Origin: Chalciporus piperatus
Taxonomy: Eukaryota > Basidiomycota > Agaricomycetes > Boletales > Boletaceae
DNA: 64,000 bases
Direction of reading: 5' to 3'
Assembly (NCBI GenBank): GCA_038093975.1
Contig: JBBPTG010000034.1
Coordinates: forward strand, 1 to 64,000
Part shown: positions 47,549 through 60,062 of the stretch, piece after piece
Layout: each line of letters begins with the position of its first letter
Position numbering within the stretch: the stretch's first letter is position 1
Made by a program: the position numbers and the translations under genes
Notes under the pieces: model-generated
The model's input: only the letters and a program-made list of their open reading frames with translations
Database searches by the model: none
What the model was told of the DNA's origin: nothing

Positions 47549-50500
47549 CTAGTCTTTATCCTGGCTATGAGAAAAGGCTCGAGTAACTACAATAGGTATA
47601 GTCATACATTGAGCAAATGCATGGGTGACAGCAGCATTGCCACCATGAGCTGCTCGAGCTTTAATGAAACAAAGGTCATTGAAAGCAACTGAAAAAGCAA
47701 ATCTCGTCTTCGTGAGTGCTGCAAGGGAAGCCTTCAGCACTCTTACATCCTCGTCAGAATAGAACTGGAATCCATGAAAAGTAGGAGACTTGGCAAAAGC
47801 AGAGGCCACCTTATCAAAATGATTCCCAGAACTCGAGGACTCAGCGGCATTGTTGACACAGGCCCTTTGGTAGGCCTCCAAGGCAGCTTTGACATGAGCC
47901 TCAATGTCCTGAAGATTCCCCATGAAGCCAGGAACTCCAGCATCTCTGGCTTGGATGGCCTTTGCCTTTGCTGCTTGCCAAGGTTTGACAAGGTCCTCAT
48001 CACCTACATCCCTGGAGAAGCATTTGGATCTCAGTGCCCTATAGTTGCTGAGGGTGACCTGCTTCAGCTTCTCCCCTTCCTCCACCAACTCATCTAAGAT
48101 TAAAGGAGGATGCCGGCGTTTGGGGTGAACCTTGCTGCTGTTGCTCTTGCTGCCCTTCCCCATGGCCTGCTCTAACTTCCAAGCATACCAAGGTTTCTTC
48201 TCTGCAGAACCCCAGGTCTTCCTATCCTCTTCAAAGACATTCTTCTTGACCCTGAGTCCAGTTTTGCTTGCATCCAAGCAAGTGGTGAACCTAAGGCAAA
48301 TTGTCAGTAGCATGCTTAGAAAAAGAAGACAACTGACATGTAGGACAAGTGAATAGCCTGTTCACTCCCATATCCACCATCATACACAGCAGCATCATGA
48401 AAAACAGAATACAGCCCCACTTTTGTTTCTGAAAGCCCAAGCAACAGAACTCTCTGGAAGGCTTGTTGTGCATCCTGGGGGAGAAGAAGGGAAACTCTTT
48501 TGTCAAAGTCCCTGACATGCTCTACTTCTCTCTCAAAAGAGGCAAAGAGATTCTGAGGAGCAGAACAAAGGGGAGAGCCTCTGAACTGCTCCACTAGTTG
48601 TGGGTGCCAAATGACCATCACAGTATCTGTCAAGGATCATCAGGAAAATCAGCTAGATACCTTTCAAACTTACCTCCATCATAATCTATGCAAAGTAAGA
48701 ATTAACTTTGTGCAGGGTAACTTCAAGGATATGTAGTACTTACCTCCTCCCCCAAGATAACTGGCCAAAGATTGCTTTCCCTTGACAGGAAAGACAATCA
48801 CATCATAATAGTTGCTCAGTTGGGGGTGGGCAACAGCTTTGACCTACCTGACATATTAAACCAATCATATTAATACACAATATCACTTACCTTCTGAACA
48901 TCTGATGGTAGTCTGGTGGGACTTCTAGACACCTAAAATACATTGTTTGTAAAACAAAAATCATTCAATGGAAAAGAGCTTACCAGAACATCACCAAGGA
49001 TGATGTCAGTCTGTTCTCCAGTGATAGAATTAACAAAGGAACTTGAAGATCTGAAGTGGATTTGACCCTCTTCAAGTACTCCATAGGGATCTAGCAATAT
49101 GATTAAAAAAATATCCTTCAGTCAAATAAAACATACCAGGGACAATATAGGCTTCACAAGATTCTGAGAGAGGGATGTGGAATTTCTCCACATAACCATC
49201 CAACACAATGGTCATCACCTTCTCAAGCTTCTCAAAAAGAAGCTCCAGCCTATCAGGCTGGAATCCAGACTGTAACAACTCCAGAGTGCTCTCATGAACT
49301 GTGAGAGGCTGCCCTGAGCTTAGCTTGTGATTGGAAGGAGATGATTCTTCCTCATCTTCATCATCATTCTCCTGATCCTGATCCTCCCTAGGCCGAAGCT
49401 GACCCAAGCCCAAGGCACGAGCCTGGCCCTCAAGCATCCTACGAACTCGCCCAATCACCACATTCCCTGACCTTTCTACTGCCTTCCAGGCAGCAACCAA
49501 AGTTGAAATGGACCAGGTCTCAGGCATGAAGTCCTGGACTTCAGCCTGAAGCCCTAGAGATAAAAGTTCTTTGAGAAGGTCATGAGAAATGCCGTTGTAT
49601 GAAAGATTGAGAAGAAGCTGGGAGTTAAGCCTACTAGGACAAGTGACCCTAGAGGGGGCCAGCAGATCAAATTTCAGCTGGGCTGGTCCAAGCCTAGAAG
49701 GCTCCCCAAGCTGAATCTTTGTCTGTGATGATCTGATCCAAATCTTGGCAGGACCAGTGGCACTCTGCTCAAGAGGGTTTGGATGAAGGAGCCACATCCC
49801 CTTGGACCCACCAATCCTACCCTGTACAGCAGTGGGACGACTGCTGTACTTCATGGTCTTCATGATGGCTGAGAGGGCTGAACCGTTGATCCAGCCACAG
49901 CCATCAGTCAAAATCTTTTCAGCAGGGGCCTTGCCTTCCCAGTCCTGAGGGCTGACATCTAATGCAGTGATTGTAATAACCACATGAAGAAACAGAAGTG
50001 TAGTACTTACATTCATCTTCGATAAAAAAGATATCTTCTGGGTTAAATTGAAGGGTTGGCACTGAAGTGGAAAGGCCCAAGGCCCATCTGGTAGACCATT
50101 TGCTGATTGGCTGAAACACCACATTAGATTTGACTATATCCATTATACTTACTCACCTGATTTTGGTTTGAGAGAAAGGGATTATGCCAATGGACGAAAT
50201 CCCTCAAGGACTTGCGAAGGGAGTCTCCGTCATTCCAGTTGGCTAACCTCTGGAAATCTTGATCGGTTTCCAACAAGTACATACTACCCTCCTTAGCATG
50301 GAAAGGAAGGAAAACTCTCCCACACAAGATGAACCGGGAGGACACCAACAAGGTTCTCACCCGCTCACCAAGTTCACCACGTAGCAAGTCAGTGGGAACC
50401 TTGAGTTGAAGAATTCTTCGAGACCCCAAGAACCTCGAGAACCGGTGGGAACGCCTGATCTCGGGCTTCTCTAGCTGAACGGATAAGCAACCCTTCGAAT

Positions 50501-51668
50501 GCTGAAGACGTCCAACTTGTTGAATTCGACCACCATACCAGTGGTCCTTGCCTTCCCAGGGCCCCATTCCACCCAATCCCCTTCCCCGGTCCTCCATGAT
50601 GGCCATTTGTTCCCGGTCCATTTCGAGCCTGGAATGTCAGGTGTTGAGTAACAAGTGAGACGGACAACTGAAAAGGATACCAAAGCTGCTCCTCGCGAGG
50701 AGAAACAGGAACAGCCCACCCTCGCATCACGGACGCAACCCTGCCGGCGGCTTCGGCATTAGTGCCACGGAGCTGCTCGACGCGGTCAGACGTCACCGCG
50801 GACCAGTCCCAGGACCCTTTCGTAACGCCGCGGGCGAGTTCGTATACGGTGCCCCAAGCAAGCTGTGCGGCGTCGAGGAGTTTTTGTACATTCTCGTTGT
50901 GCGCAATAATTAACGGTTGGAGGTCCGTTCCGAATTTTGAACCGCTTTGCTGCGGGGACGAGCCGCTTTCCGGAGAGGATTGATGAGACGAGCTGCGAGT
51001 CACATGCGAGCGTTTGGCGGGTGGTGGCGCCGGGAGGGTATTTGGTGAAGTGGGCGTGACTGGCATATTCGCGGGGATTATAGGGGTTGGGCTACGACGC
51101 TTCGCGGGTACAGCGCTGACAAGCGACAGCGTGTCCAAGGTGGACCGTCCAGCGTTAAAGGTTTCAGCGGTGGGGACTGCAGATTAATGAGTTAGAGTAC
51201 GCAAATCGGGTATCGGCCGACGCCGGACGTACGATTTTCGACTGGGGGGAACGGTCAGCGTCGCTAGGTCACGAGAGGAAGATATTCGAGGGGTAAATTT
51301 CCTGAGGACGTACTTTCCATATCATATGTATTTGAATCTACTTGCATGGGGGAAGGGGATCGCGCTTTTGTCGTCATTGGGAATGTCCGCGCGCTCTCCG
51401 ATCTAGTGACAGTCGACCTTTCGGCGCCTCGGCGCGAGCTGTCGGATATTGTCGTGTCGAGGACTGAGTAAATGGAACGGAATAAACGAGACAAATAGGT
51501 GAACGGATGGGTCTCGATGGCCGTTCGATACGTACCGAGAGTTTCGAGATGTTCGTTGAAAACGTCCAATCCTTCCGGGTATTCGTCGATGTCGTCTTCC
51601 TGTTATAAAATCGAGCATAAGTAATGAATAACGAGGTACATTTCATCGCGCACGAATTGGATTGGCAT
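47549..51668 (-). CDS. RNA-dependent RNA polymerase (RNA-silencing type)
   Basis: The predicted start is at 51668 (MPIQF), with exons joining through 51599-51536, 51463-51314 and 51176 onward into a Ser/Pro-rich N-terminus. The conserved body follows: FGSRR-like RFLGSRRILQLKVP, FILCGRVFLPFHAKEGSMYLL, then LTDGCGWINGSAL, AYIVPDPYGVLEEGQIHFR, and the catalytic DYDGD followed by TVMVIWHPQLVEQF. It ends with EDRKTWGSAEKKPWYAWKLEQA and a helical tail, stopping at 47549. This is the cellular polymerase family (QDE-1, SAD-1) that makes double-stranded RNA for silencing of transposons and viruses. The DYDG residues come from a 12-nt micro-exon (48685-48674). The very N-terminal exons are less sure than the rest. 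Confidence 0.85.
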
Positions 51669-51903
51669 TGTAGAATATGCTCGGTGTTGTTGCAGATGCT
51701 CGGTGTTGTTGCTGGTTGTGGTTCAAAGGTATGCTTATGCTGGCCGCGCTCGCTCAAGGTGGCACCTCAGCAAGGCAACTACATATTCAGATTGGCTCAG
51801 GCGCTTGCTGCACGCGTAAAAAATATTGACATGGAGAGAAAGGCAGAGGAATAGAGAATGTATTTTATTACAAAAAGGCTTACAACGAGCTTACAATAAG
51901 CAA

Positions 51904-52996
51904 TTACTTGCGTGCAAACGTGATCTGGGAATAGGGTTAGCGAGAGTCAACAGACGTTACAAAACGTGTACCTTGATCTTGTTTTCTCCATCGAGCTTGT
52001 AATTGTGAAGAGCATCCTTGGCAACCCCGGCGCTCCCTTCGTCCAGGTATTCCACGAACGCGATGTCTCGCTTTGTTGGAATAAGCCGAACTTCGTGAAG
52101 GTTGGGATATCTGTCGAATGATGGATCAATAGATGACAGGGGAGTGAGGAAGTAAGGGCTAACTGAGAGAAAAGAGCCATGAGTTGGTCTTTGGTGACGC
52201 TTTCGGGAAGGTTTTGGAGGAACAGGATTTTGTTTGGGGGGAGATACTCGTCTGGCATTTGTACGGCGGTTCGCTTTGGGGCCGGTGCTGCGGCAGCGCC
52301 ATCCACTAAGACGGCGGGTTAGTGGGACGATAAAGGCAGGGTGGGAGAGGGGTGTACTTTCTGCCGCCATCCTCTTCGTGCGGAATTTTTGTTTCAAAGG
52401 ATTGGTGTAGCGGGTTTCCTCTGGATATCATCAACAATCGAGCGCATCAGGAGTGATGAGTGTAGTTACTCTTGTGCTCAGCTCTCTGAGCTTTGTGAGC
52501 CTCGAAGCTGTCGGCATCTAGACGTTTCACAACTGCGTCTGACCTCGTTCTTGCAAACGATATTTGCTGGTGGGGCGTGAGTGCACCGAATCATTGAATC
52601 CAGAATTGGGAAGGTCTCCTACCATTGGTTTTGAATATAGAGGAAACCCTCGAACTTCTCTCAGGGCTTTGGCCGCGATCTCTGGTGATGCGAATGAAAC
52701 GAAAGCTTGGCCGCGCATCCGTAGGTTACTGTGTGCGACGACATCTAGTACTTCACCGTATGATTTGAAAAGACCGCGCAAGGAAGCCTTCAGAACTATA
52801 GCAGAAGAATGTCACGAGGACTGGCAGTAACACATGATCGGATATGCTCACCGTCGACCTTGATCTTCTCGTTTAGATTTTGGATGTAGAGTGTTTCCGT
52901 AGCGACTTCATCTTGCGCTGGTGGTTGGACGGAGGGTACTGTGGGCGGTACTTGGCCAGGAATTGGGTTTAGTGGTGCAGCCTGGACATCGGCCAT
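51904..52996 (-). CDS. U1A/U2B''-like snRNP protein with two RRMs
   Basis: It starts at 52996 (MADVQAAPLNPIPG) and is multi-exon. RRM1 has TLYIQNLNEKIK (RNP2) and RGQAFVSFAS (RNP1). A basic, variable linker with FRTKRMAAE follows. RRM2 has ILFLQNLPESVT and DIAFVEYLDEG, then ends KITFARK at 51904. The IQNLNEKIK start of RRM1 and the short last exon are characteristic of the U1A/U2B''/SNF family, which binds a stem-loop of U1 or U2 snRNA in the spliceosome. One protein often covers both roles in fungi; which snRNA is bound cannot be told from here. Confidence 0.88.
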
Positions 52997-53324
52997 GGCG
53001 GTGGGAGGTGAGGCGTCCAGGCTTGTTTGCGCTTGATATGTTATTTCCTTTCCTGGATATCTTGATTCGAAGACACTCAGCCTCGTTGCTCACTGTACAC
53101 GACGGTAATGACATTAGGACTGATATCTGGGCTAGTTCATGGAAGTAGGATGACCTTAATGATGTAGCCGCATTATAGCATTCAAGTGGTAGAGAAATGG
53201 AGTACTTACGCTGCTAGCTATCCGGAGTTTGCCGGACCATTACTCCCTGGACAGCTTCCCATCCTTTCTGCCTTGTCACCACAGCATTCGCTGCTGGGCC
53301 ACTCTCAAATCTTTTCATCAACGT
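52997..53324. other. Short divergent intergenic region
   Basis: It separates the snRNP gene from the plus-strand LysM gene and must hold both promoters. No clear elements recognised. Confidence 0.45.
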
Positions 53325-54071
53325 ATGGGGCGCTGGACGCAATACGACGAGGTGGGTGGTTTCTTTCACGGATTCCATGTGTGAATGTAACGACCTCCAT
53401 GACTAGGACGTGTACAGACTTCCTGACGGAGTGACAAGAATCGGCTATGATTCAGACACTGGGACATACTACTTTCGTGATCGGGAAGGCTTATTCTACA
53501 AAGGTGGAGAAGGCTCAGAATTTGGTGAATTGACCCAAGGTACGGATCATCGTGTTTGGCAGGGTGATGTCTTAGCTCTTGTCTCTTAGTTACCGAGCTG
53601 CCTATCTCCGTCTCTGCGGAAGCTGGAGATGACAACAACGACCTTGAAGCAGCCCCTGCTCGCGGTGATGGCTATCAACCCCTTGCAGTCGACGAGGTGC
53701 GTCTATGTACCACTGTCTTTTGAGGAGCTCACAGCTCACTTTGAATGACCACTCAGCACGGCTCCCGTCACCTCCTGCGAGGAGGCGCCTATAGAACACT
53801 TTCCCCTTTCTTCCTTATCATAGCGGTCGTTCTCTTGCTCGTCTGGCGGCTTGCGTTGCTACACACCCCTACCGCTCCCGTGCCGTGTCCCAGCACGACT
53901 ATTCCTTACGTCGTGAAACCTGGGGACACGTGCTGGGATATCGCTCGCCAACACAACTCGACCTTGGACAAACTCCTCATCGTGAATCCCAAGATTCAAT
54001 GCACCGAATTACATCCCGGTGACAGGGTTTGTGTCCCCGATGAGGGATCTTCCATTAGCAGAGTTTTCTGA
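53325..54071 (+). CDS. Single-pass membrane protein with extracellular LysM domain
   Basis: Four exons (53325-53351, 53407-53539, 53590-53696, 53757-54071) give about 193 residues. The cytosolic N-terminus starts MGRWTQYDE and has YRLPDGVTRIGYD and YYFRDREGLFYKG. An acidic linker leads to a membrane helix (FFLIIAVVLLLVWRLALL). A LysM module follows (YVVKPGDTCWDIARQH to LHPGDRVCVP), which in other proteins binds chitin or peptidoglycan-type sugars. There is no signal peptide, so it is a type II membrane protein with LysM outside. This N-terminal plus LysM arrangement recurs in basidiomycetes and is often labelled CBM50. The first exon is only nine codons. Confidence 0.8.
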
Positions 54072-54381
54072 ATTTGAGTCGACATTTTTCTTCTTTGTGC
54101 ATCTCCGGGCCTCAATTGTACCAATTTAACGCTTCACATACATACATACTTGGGTGGATTGGACAAAATATACACTGCGTTGCTATCTACCTCGAGATAG
54201 AGTCTGGACTGGGTGACGTCATGTCCTAACTGGGGATATCAGCACTGCCACCTCTCCATGTTGAACTTGTGCGGCTTGGTCTCAAATCTTTCCTTTCAAG
54301 TTTCCTTTACGCTGTCTTACGATCACTCTCCACGACTTCACGACTTCTGTTAACCTACTCACTCCCCGCGTTTTCTAACAA
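54072..54381. other. Intergenic
   Basis: 3' flank of the LysM gene and promoter of the next gene; nothing recognised. Confidence 0.45.
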
Positions 54382-55145
54382 ATGCATTTCGAAGATTGGC
54401 TTCGCAGGGGTCTCCCCAGTGAGTGTCCCCTCACACAGTTACACTAACCCCTCAACTAATCTTGCCACAGTTGTCCTCGGTCTGCTTATCCTTTTCAGTA
54501 TAATCGAGGTGCGTTCGTACCCCTTCGCACTTGATGTGTCTTGACAGCTTTCGTAGCTTTCAATATCTGCGTGGCTCACCGCCCGATTCAACCAACATCA
54601 CAACTTCAACAGCACCGCAGAACAAGACCGCATCCGATTCCTCCTTTTTGCATCCATATGGACAGTGCTATTCTCTGGGGTGTACATGTTTTTCTTCTTC
54701 TCCATGCCAGATAATATCATGAACAGCGTTGGATCTCACATTGGCTTGTAAGGACTCTTCGGCTGGTTGCTATTCGGCTCGTTGACACTTTATGCAGTTT
54801 GCTTATCACCTGGATCTTCTGGACTGCAGGTGCAGCCAGCATCACCGCGACTCTCGGTGGTGGATTGAACTGCAGGTAAGTCATACTTATTCCCCATGCA
54901 GCTTCTCTCCTCAAACACGTTCTACACAGTAACCAAACCATGTTCGTTTACTGTGGCCAACTGAATGCTTTGGAGGCATTTGCCTGGATTATTTGGTGAG
55001 CAATACCTTTGCAATGTTTTATACCGTTCCCTCATTACATCATTCTGCCAGGATCATCGTCACGGTCGCTATCATTGTTGTGCTTATCCGCGGTGTCCTT
55101 GCTGCACGGCGCGGTGACGGTCTCAAGGGACCCCTTGTTGAATAG
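54382..55145 (+). CDS. MARVEL-domain membrane protein
   Basis: Six exons (54382-54418, 54471-54508, 54557-54747, 54798-54875, 54930-54995, 55052-55145) join in frame to 167 residues. It starts MHFEDWLRRGLP, followed by four membrane segments: VLGLLILFSIIELSISAW, FLLFASIWTVLFSGVYMF, LLITWIFWTAGAASITA and IIVTVAIIVVLIRGVL. A conserved Cys pair flanks the last loop (GGGLNC and YCGQLNALEAFAW). This is the fungal MARVEL pattern, as in plasma-membrane organisers of the Nce102/Fhn1 type. It is shorter than the MARVEL gene at 1284, which has a long tail. The third exon's acceptor is the second AG available, required by the frame. Confidence 0.8.
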
Positions 55146-57166
55146 ATGTTGTTATTCTATCCTATCTCTCGTCCACATCACACCCCTTTCTAGTCGACTG
55201 CTCTCATCTATTTAAATCGCGACACCCCCCTCTACTTCTATTTCGTTACACCCTCCTTGGTACTCCCTGCTCCGAGCCGACGAACGATCATGGACACCTC
55301 TCCCGCGTTATGTTTATAGTGCTCTACCATATCTTCCTGTGTCGACATGTGTGTGTGTCCTTGCTAGAAGGCTCGCCATAGGTGTTGTTGATACAACCGT
55401 GTTTCTGTTGTCCTATCGGCCACTTCGGGGCACGGGATTACTCCACAACCATGATGCAAGTTTCAAACAACTGTCTATCTGAACCTAGAGTATAATCGCC
55501 AGCGTTGTTACGGCAGCAAAACCCCATCTGGCGGCAAAACCTGGGTGGTTCTCTGTCACGTTCCCCATCAACTCAGCCCTCGATGAGAAGCAATTTTGAT
55601 AGTACGTCGACTATGTACTTGCCAGTGACTTTCCGCCTAGGGGCCCGAGTCTTCCCACACACATATTCGATGTGAGGAGATGAAATAGGATGATTGGATA
55701 CGTTTCCGGAAAGTTAGGTCTCCGTGGGACCCTACGCAGCCGCCGGGTCTAACAAAAACCGAGTTTCACGGGTATGTTCCTATCAACGCTTGCATATGAA
55801 TGTGTATATGCACTCACTTCGTTTCATGCAAACATATCTCTCTTGAGATCGTTTGAGCGGTACGCGTGTATCACTCCTGCCAGTGATAAGGTTTGTCGGT
55901 GACACCGCCGACTACATAAGTACAGATGCACTAGTATTTAGGCTTGGCGGGCCGCCGGATTGTTTCGCTGCCATCAGGTCTAGGAGGTGGAGCTCAGCCG
56001 TATTTTGAACTAACTAAAACTGACCGTATGTCGTTCCAGGCAACAAGAAGTTATCGATGTTCCGGCCGGGCTTCCTTTCCTCGACTCGGAATTATTGGAC
56101 AACATGACTGGGGTAGACCATGTCTGGATGGGGGTCTCGGTATCGGTATCGCTGCAGCACCCTGCAGCACTGACTTCGATATCGTGTGTTCGAACAAAGT
56201 AACACATGGCAAAAGCTCGACAGGCAGTTGCCATTAGAACAGCCCCGAATGGGCCGATGGGGCCACGTCCTGTTCTTTACATTTAACCGTCAGGTGCTGT
56301 CAAGAACCAATGCCTGTTGTACGTGTTTAGCTCTAGCGCTCCTCCATTCCTGTCTTACATCCAGTGGTAGCCGCCTGTCGTTCGGGTGCAGGGGCCAGGT
56401 GCATTTTTGGCTGCTCTTCGTGCACCCACTCAGACCCACTCACTCGGTCCAAGAATTGCCAGTGGTGATTCACCTTCCCAGCAAAATAAGCCGGCCTACT
56501 ATTACTATGTTAAGCCATGCTTTGGTCATCTGCGTCCTGCTCGCGTGAGAGAAGCTTCCGATCGAATAGTTCCTAATTCGCAGTCGTGAGTCTTCCTTGG
56601 ATCATTTATTTTCAGTTGCTGTCTACATGCTAGCGCGCTATTTTTAGCCAGCAATGACACGAAGCTGGACCTAGAAAGCGCCTAGAATGAAGAGCACGTC
56701 CGGGGCTGTCCGGGGTGCCCAGCTCCGGAGTTTAATTCTGTTGCAGGGCACCGTCAGAAGGTCGGTCATCGACGCGCTTAGTCGGAACCATATCGAATAT
56801 GTCATTACATGCGACGCCAGGTGACCGAGTCGATCAAACGGAAGTTAATGAGTGCATGTTCTTGACAGCTCGCCAGGAGCACGGTTGACATTATTTCTCC
56901 GCATCTCTGAATCTCTGAATCCATTCATTCCCTCGAACATCTCAATAGGTTCCGAAAGGAGAAACCCACTCCCGGGCGCCCTATGTCACGAAAAGGCTGT
57001 ATCGTGAGCTCAATGGTTCAAGTTTTCCTCTCGCAACCATTAAGCTTTTGGACACTTCTCACCCTCTAAACTTATAATCAGGACGGGGATACGGATTTTG
57101 CGGTCCCCTTTTTCATACCCCACTGCCTCCCCCTTCTCTCTTCGACATACTTGAGCCTGTTTGGCC
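55146..57166. other. Intergenic, no gene recognised
   Basis: About 2 kb with short frames only. The end of the stretch is the promoter of the gene at 57167. Confidence 0.45.
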
Positions 57167-59415
57167 ATGTCTGGGTCCGCGATGAACGCTAGGACTGATC
57201 TCGGCCCGCTCGTCCTCGGGGGACTGCTCGCTTTCGGGTAAGCGCTGGGATCTCGGGTTGGCCTCTCATCTGATCGCATCGCGGTTTTCAGTCTTTCAGG
57301 ATGTGTTAACATGCAGTTTGTGGTATACTGGCAGGTATACCCAGAAGAGCGCTGGCCGACAAAACTTTTGGTACGTCACGCGATCTCCTGCCTATGAACC
57401 ATCTCTCAACGGATGTTTCCAGGTGATAACAACGTGGTAGGTCTAGAACGCCTTGTGATGTATGCCGTCAGTCGGAGGCTTATGGATCCCCAGGCTCCTC
57501 GACTTGTGTCATTCAGCATTTGTGGCCACTGCGATTTGGGATTCCATTATTGCAACTTATGGCGATTGGACTAGGATTGATATTATCCCGTGGTGAGTGC
57601 ATCTAGTATTTTCGTGAGCTTGACTGGTGGCTGAAACGAAGGGTTGATGCGCAGGAGCGTTGGCGTAAGTGATTTTTACAAGGCAGTTATGGCGGGTCGT
57701 TGATGATATTGGTTATAGCCTACAGTGGAACTGACGGTGCGTTGAAAGACCAAATGAAGACGAGAAGGTCGTTCTGATCCTTTGCTGTAGGCCATGGTGA
57801 CGTTCCTGGTGCAAAGGTGAGCTACTTCCGAGATAGTCAAGGCGTTTTTGTTGATCATGTTCTCGATTAGCTTCTTTGCCTTCCGAATATACAAGTGTCA
57901 GTATATGCTTGACACTGTCGTGTATACCAATTGACTCTTCTCTGTTTTCTGGGCAGTACAAAAGCACAAGTTGACGGTCGCGGGTCCAGTGGTAAGTATT
58001 CCGCGAAGTTGACGTCGTCCATACGATCTGACTATCCTTCTCCAACAGTTTATTCTCGCTTTTATCCGGCTTGGTATGTCACTTTCTGAATCCTATGGCA
58101 AGCTTCTTACCGACCGTTTCCTACAGTCGCTGCGAGTGGTAAGCGATCTTGTTGTCGTTCCTGTGTTTGAATACCGACCAACCTCCGTGCCTAGTATCCA
58201 TGGCTGAAATGTAAGTAGCAGCGTGCGATGCCATTTGTCCGGGTCCTGATGCTCTCCGAGGATATCTTTGAAGCACTATAGTGCATTCGTCCACCCTTTC
58301 CCATCGGTTAGCTCCAGCTCGTCATGGTGGCCGATTGGATCGTTGACTTGAATTCTGTAGTGGGTCTTCACCCTCGGTTTATCTCTCTCTGCACTCGTCG
58401 ACATCATCATCACCACCTTCCTTTGCTACTTTTTGAGATCCAGCCGGTCCCCCGTACCTAGGTAAGCCGTCTTTTGGTATTCCGTCCCGTGGATGGACCC
58501 TGATCGAAGGGCGGTACCGACAGTACGAATCGCATCATCGATACCCTCACGTTATGGACTGTCCAAAATGGCTCGGCCACTTGGTGAGCATCCGTAAATT
58601 TCTGACAAACCAGAGAGAATCGCTCAATGACGATCGATCATCGATTCATCAGTCTCGGTGCAATCGGTTCCCTGATATGCGTATGTATCGTTTATTATTC
58701 TGGGGACTTATGATCTGACTTGACTGATGGACGTGTTGGTAGTGGACCGTCATGCCCCAGAACAGAATATTCCTCGGTTTACATTTCGTAGTTGGCAAAC
58801 GTACGTAGACAAGACGTTTTATGCTCAGCATAGCCTAACGATTGATGAACAGTATACGCAAATTCTCTTCTCGCGACGTACGTCCAGACTTGGTCTCTGC
58901 CAATGACGCTGAACGAAAATTCTGACGTGATACCTCCCCTTGGATTCGATAGGCTTAACTCACGCTCCAGGATCAGGCAGGCGCGCAAGTATAACACGAG
59001 TCAACTCCCACCGATCGTCTTCCCCTCCGGAGGGGTCGGCGAGGATGACTCGGATGACGGTCCTATGAGTCCGCGGTCTCCCAGGGCCTGGTCGGTAAGT
59101 CGCTTCATTTTGTCCATTTGTGCTTTACTTATCATGATTGACGTCGCCAACTTGTTGTGTCATTACATAATCAGACACGACTCGAACCATTGAACATGCG
59201 GCCCGTAAACCTCATGCAGGGAAAGTCGGTACGTACTTAGCTGAGCTCGCATCTCCCGAGCTGGGTCACTGATGCATGGGCATTCCTTCTCCCGCTTCAT
59301 CCAGAAGATCGAAGTGAGCATACAGCAGACGGTAGAGTCAAAATATGACCACCACGCTGACATCGATGTGATGACTCTGACCGCCGAGACTCTTCGCGAG
59401 GAAGAGTCAGAATGA
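57167..59415 (+). CDS. Seven-helix membrane protein, DUF6534 family
   Basis: It starts at 57167 (MSGSAMNARTDLG) and is broken into more than a dozen very small exons. Joined, it reads seven hydrophobic segments: LGPLVLGGLLAFGL; WVITTWLLDLCHSAFVATAIW; VELTAMVTFLVQRFFAFRIY; VAGPVFILAFIRLVAAS; WVFTLGLSLSALVDIIITTF; TLTLWTVQNGSATCLGAIGS; and IFLGLHFVVGKLYANSLLATLNSR. The TLNSR after the seventh helix and the RIYK after the third are hallmarks of the DUF6534 family, which is expanded in Agaricomycetes and of unknown function; a receptor-like role is only suspected. The C-terminal tail is hydrophilic and acidic. Exon borders were set to keep this frame, and some may be off by a few bases. Confidence 0.78.
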
Positions 59416-60062
59416 CTTGGATGAGTCAACGGTGGTGATAACCATCCAGCCCTCTTTCTCGCTTGTACATACGTGTTGTGTGTGTGTTTCTTACTCCTGT
59501 GTGTACTTTCCTGTCCTTACTGGTGTTTTAACCTCGTCATCGCTATCGGCACGTACATCACATTCTCATTAGCCCCCTAATAATTGTTGGTGTACCGATA
59601 CTATAGCTTGTATTCCCGCTCTTTCGAGCGATGTACCTTGATCCGTTCGTCGTGTGCAACGCCAAACAAAATGCGAAATGGAACAAGCGCGAAATGTAAC
59701 GCGCAAGTGAATAGTGTGATGGATGCTATGCAACGTTCATAGTATGCTAACGTATGAATGAACGTCCATATGTGATTGCAAATGCAAAAAGTCCAATCAA
59801 TAAAATGCAATGAAAAAGGAAAGTCATCCACATCCCAGAGTTTCCATCACAACTCGGGAAACCTGGGTGAATCGTAAAGGAATGTCCGTGTGTGCATCTA
59901 AGGAGTGTGATTAGTTGAAAGCGCAGGCGTAGAATGGAATGAGTGCTAGAAGGAATGATGTCGGCGTGAACGGGCCGTTGTTCGTGCGTTTGATGAATTA
60001 CTTGATGCGGGGAGAGGTGAAGGATATGATACAGGTTGTCCAACGGTGACTTGGAGGAGGGA
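59416..60062. other. Intergenic between convergent genes
   Basis: Flanks of the DUF6534 gene and the chitin deacetylase relic; nothing else recognised. Confidence 0.45.

Noticed and set aside
51233..51263. A 31-nt exon in the N-terminal part of the RNA polymerase gene
   Set aside because: Including it with its GT donors puts a stop in the next exon; skipping it joins 51314 to 51176 in frame.
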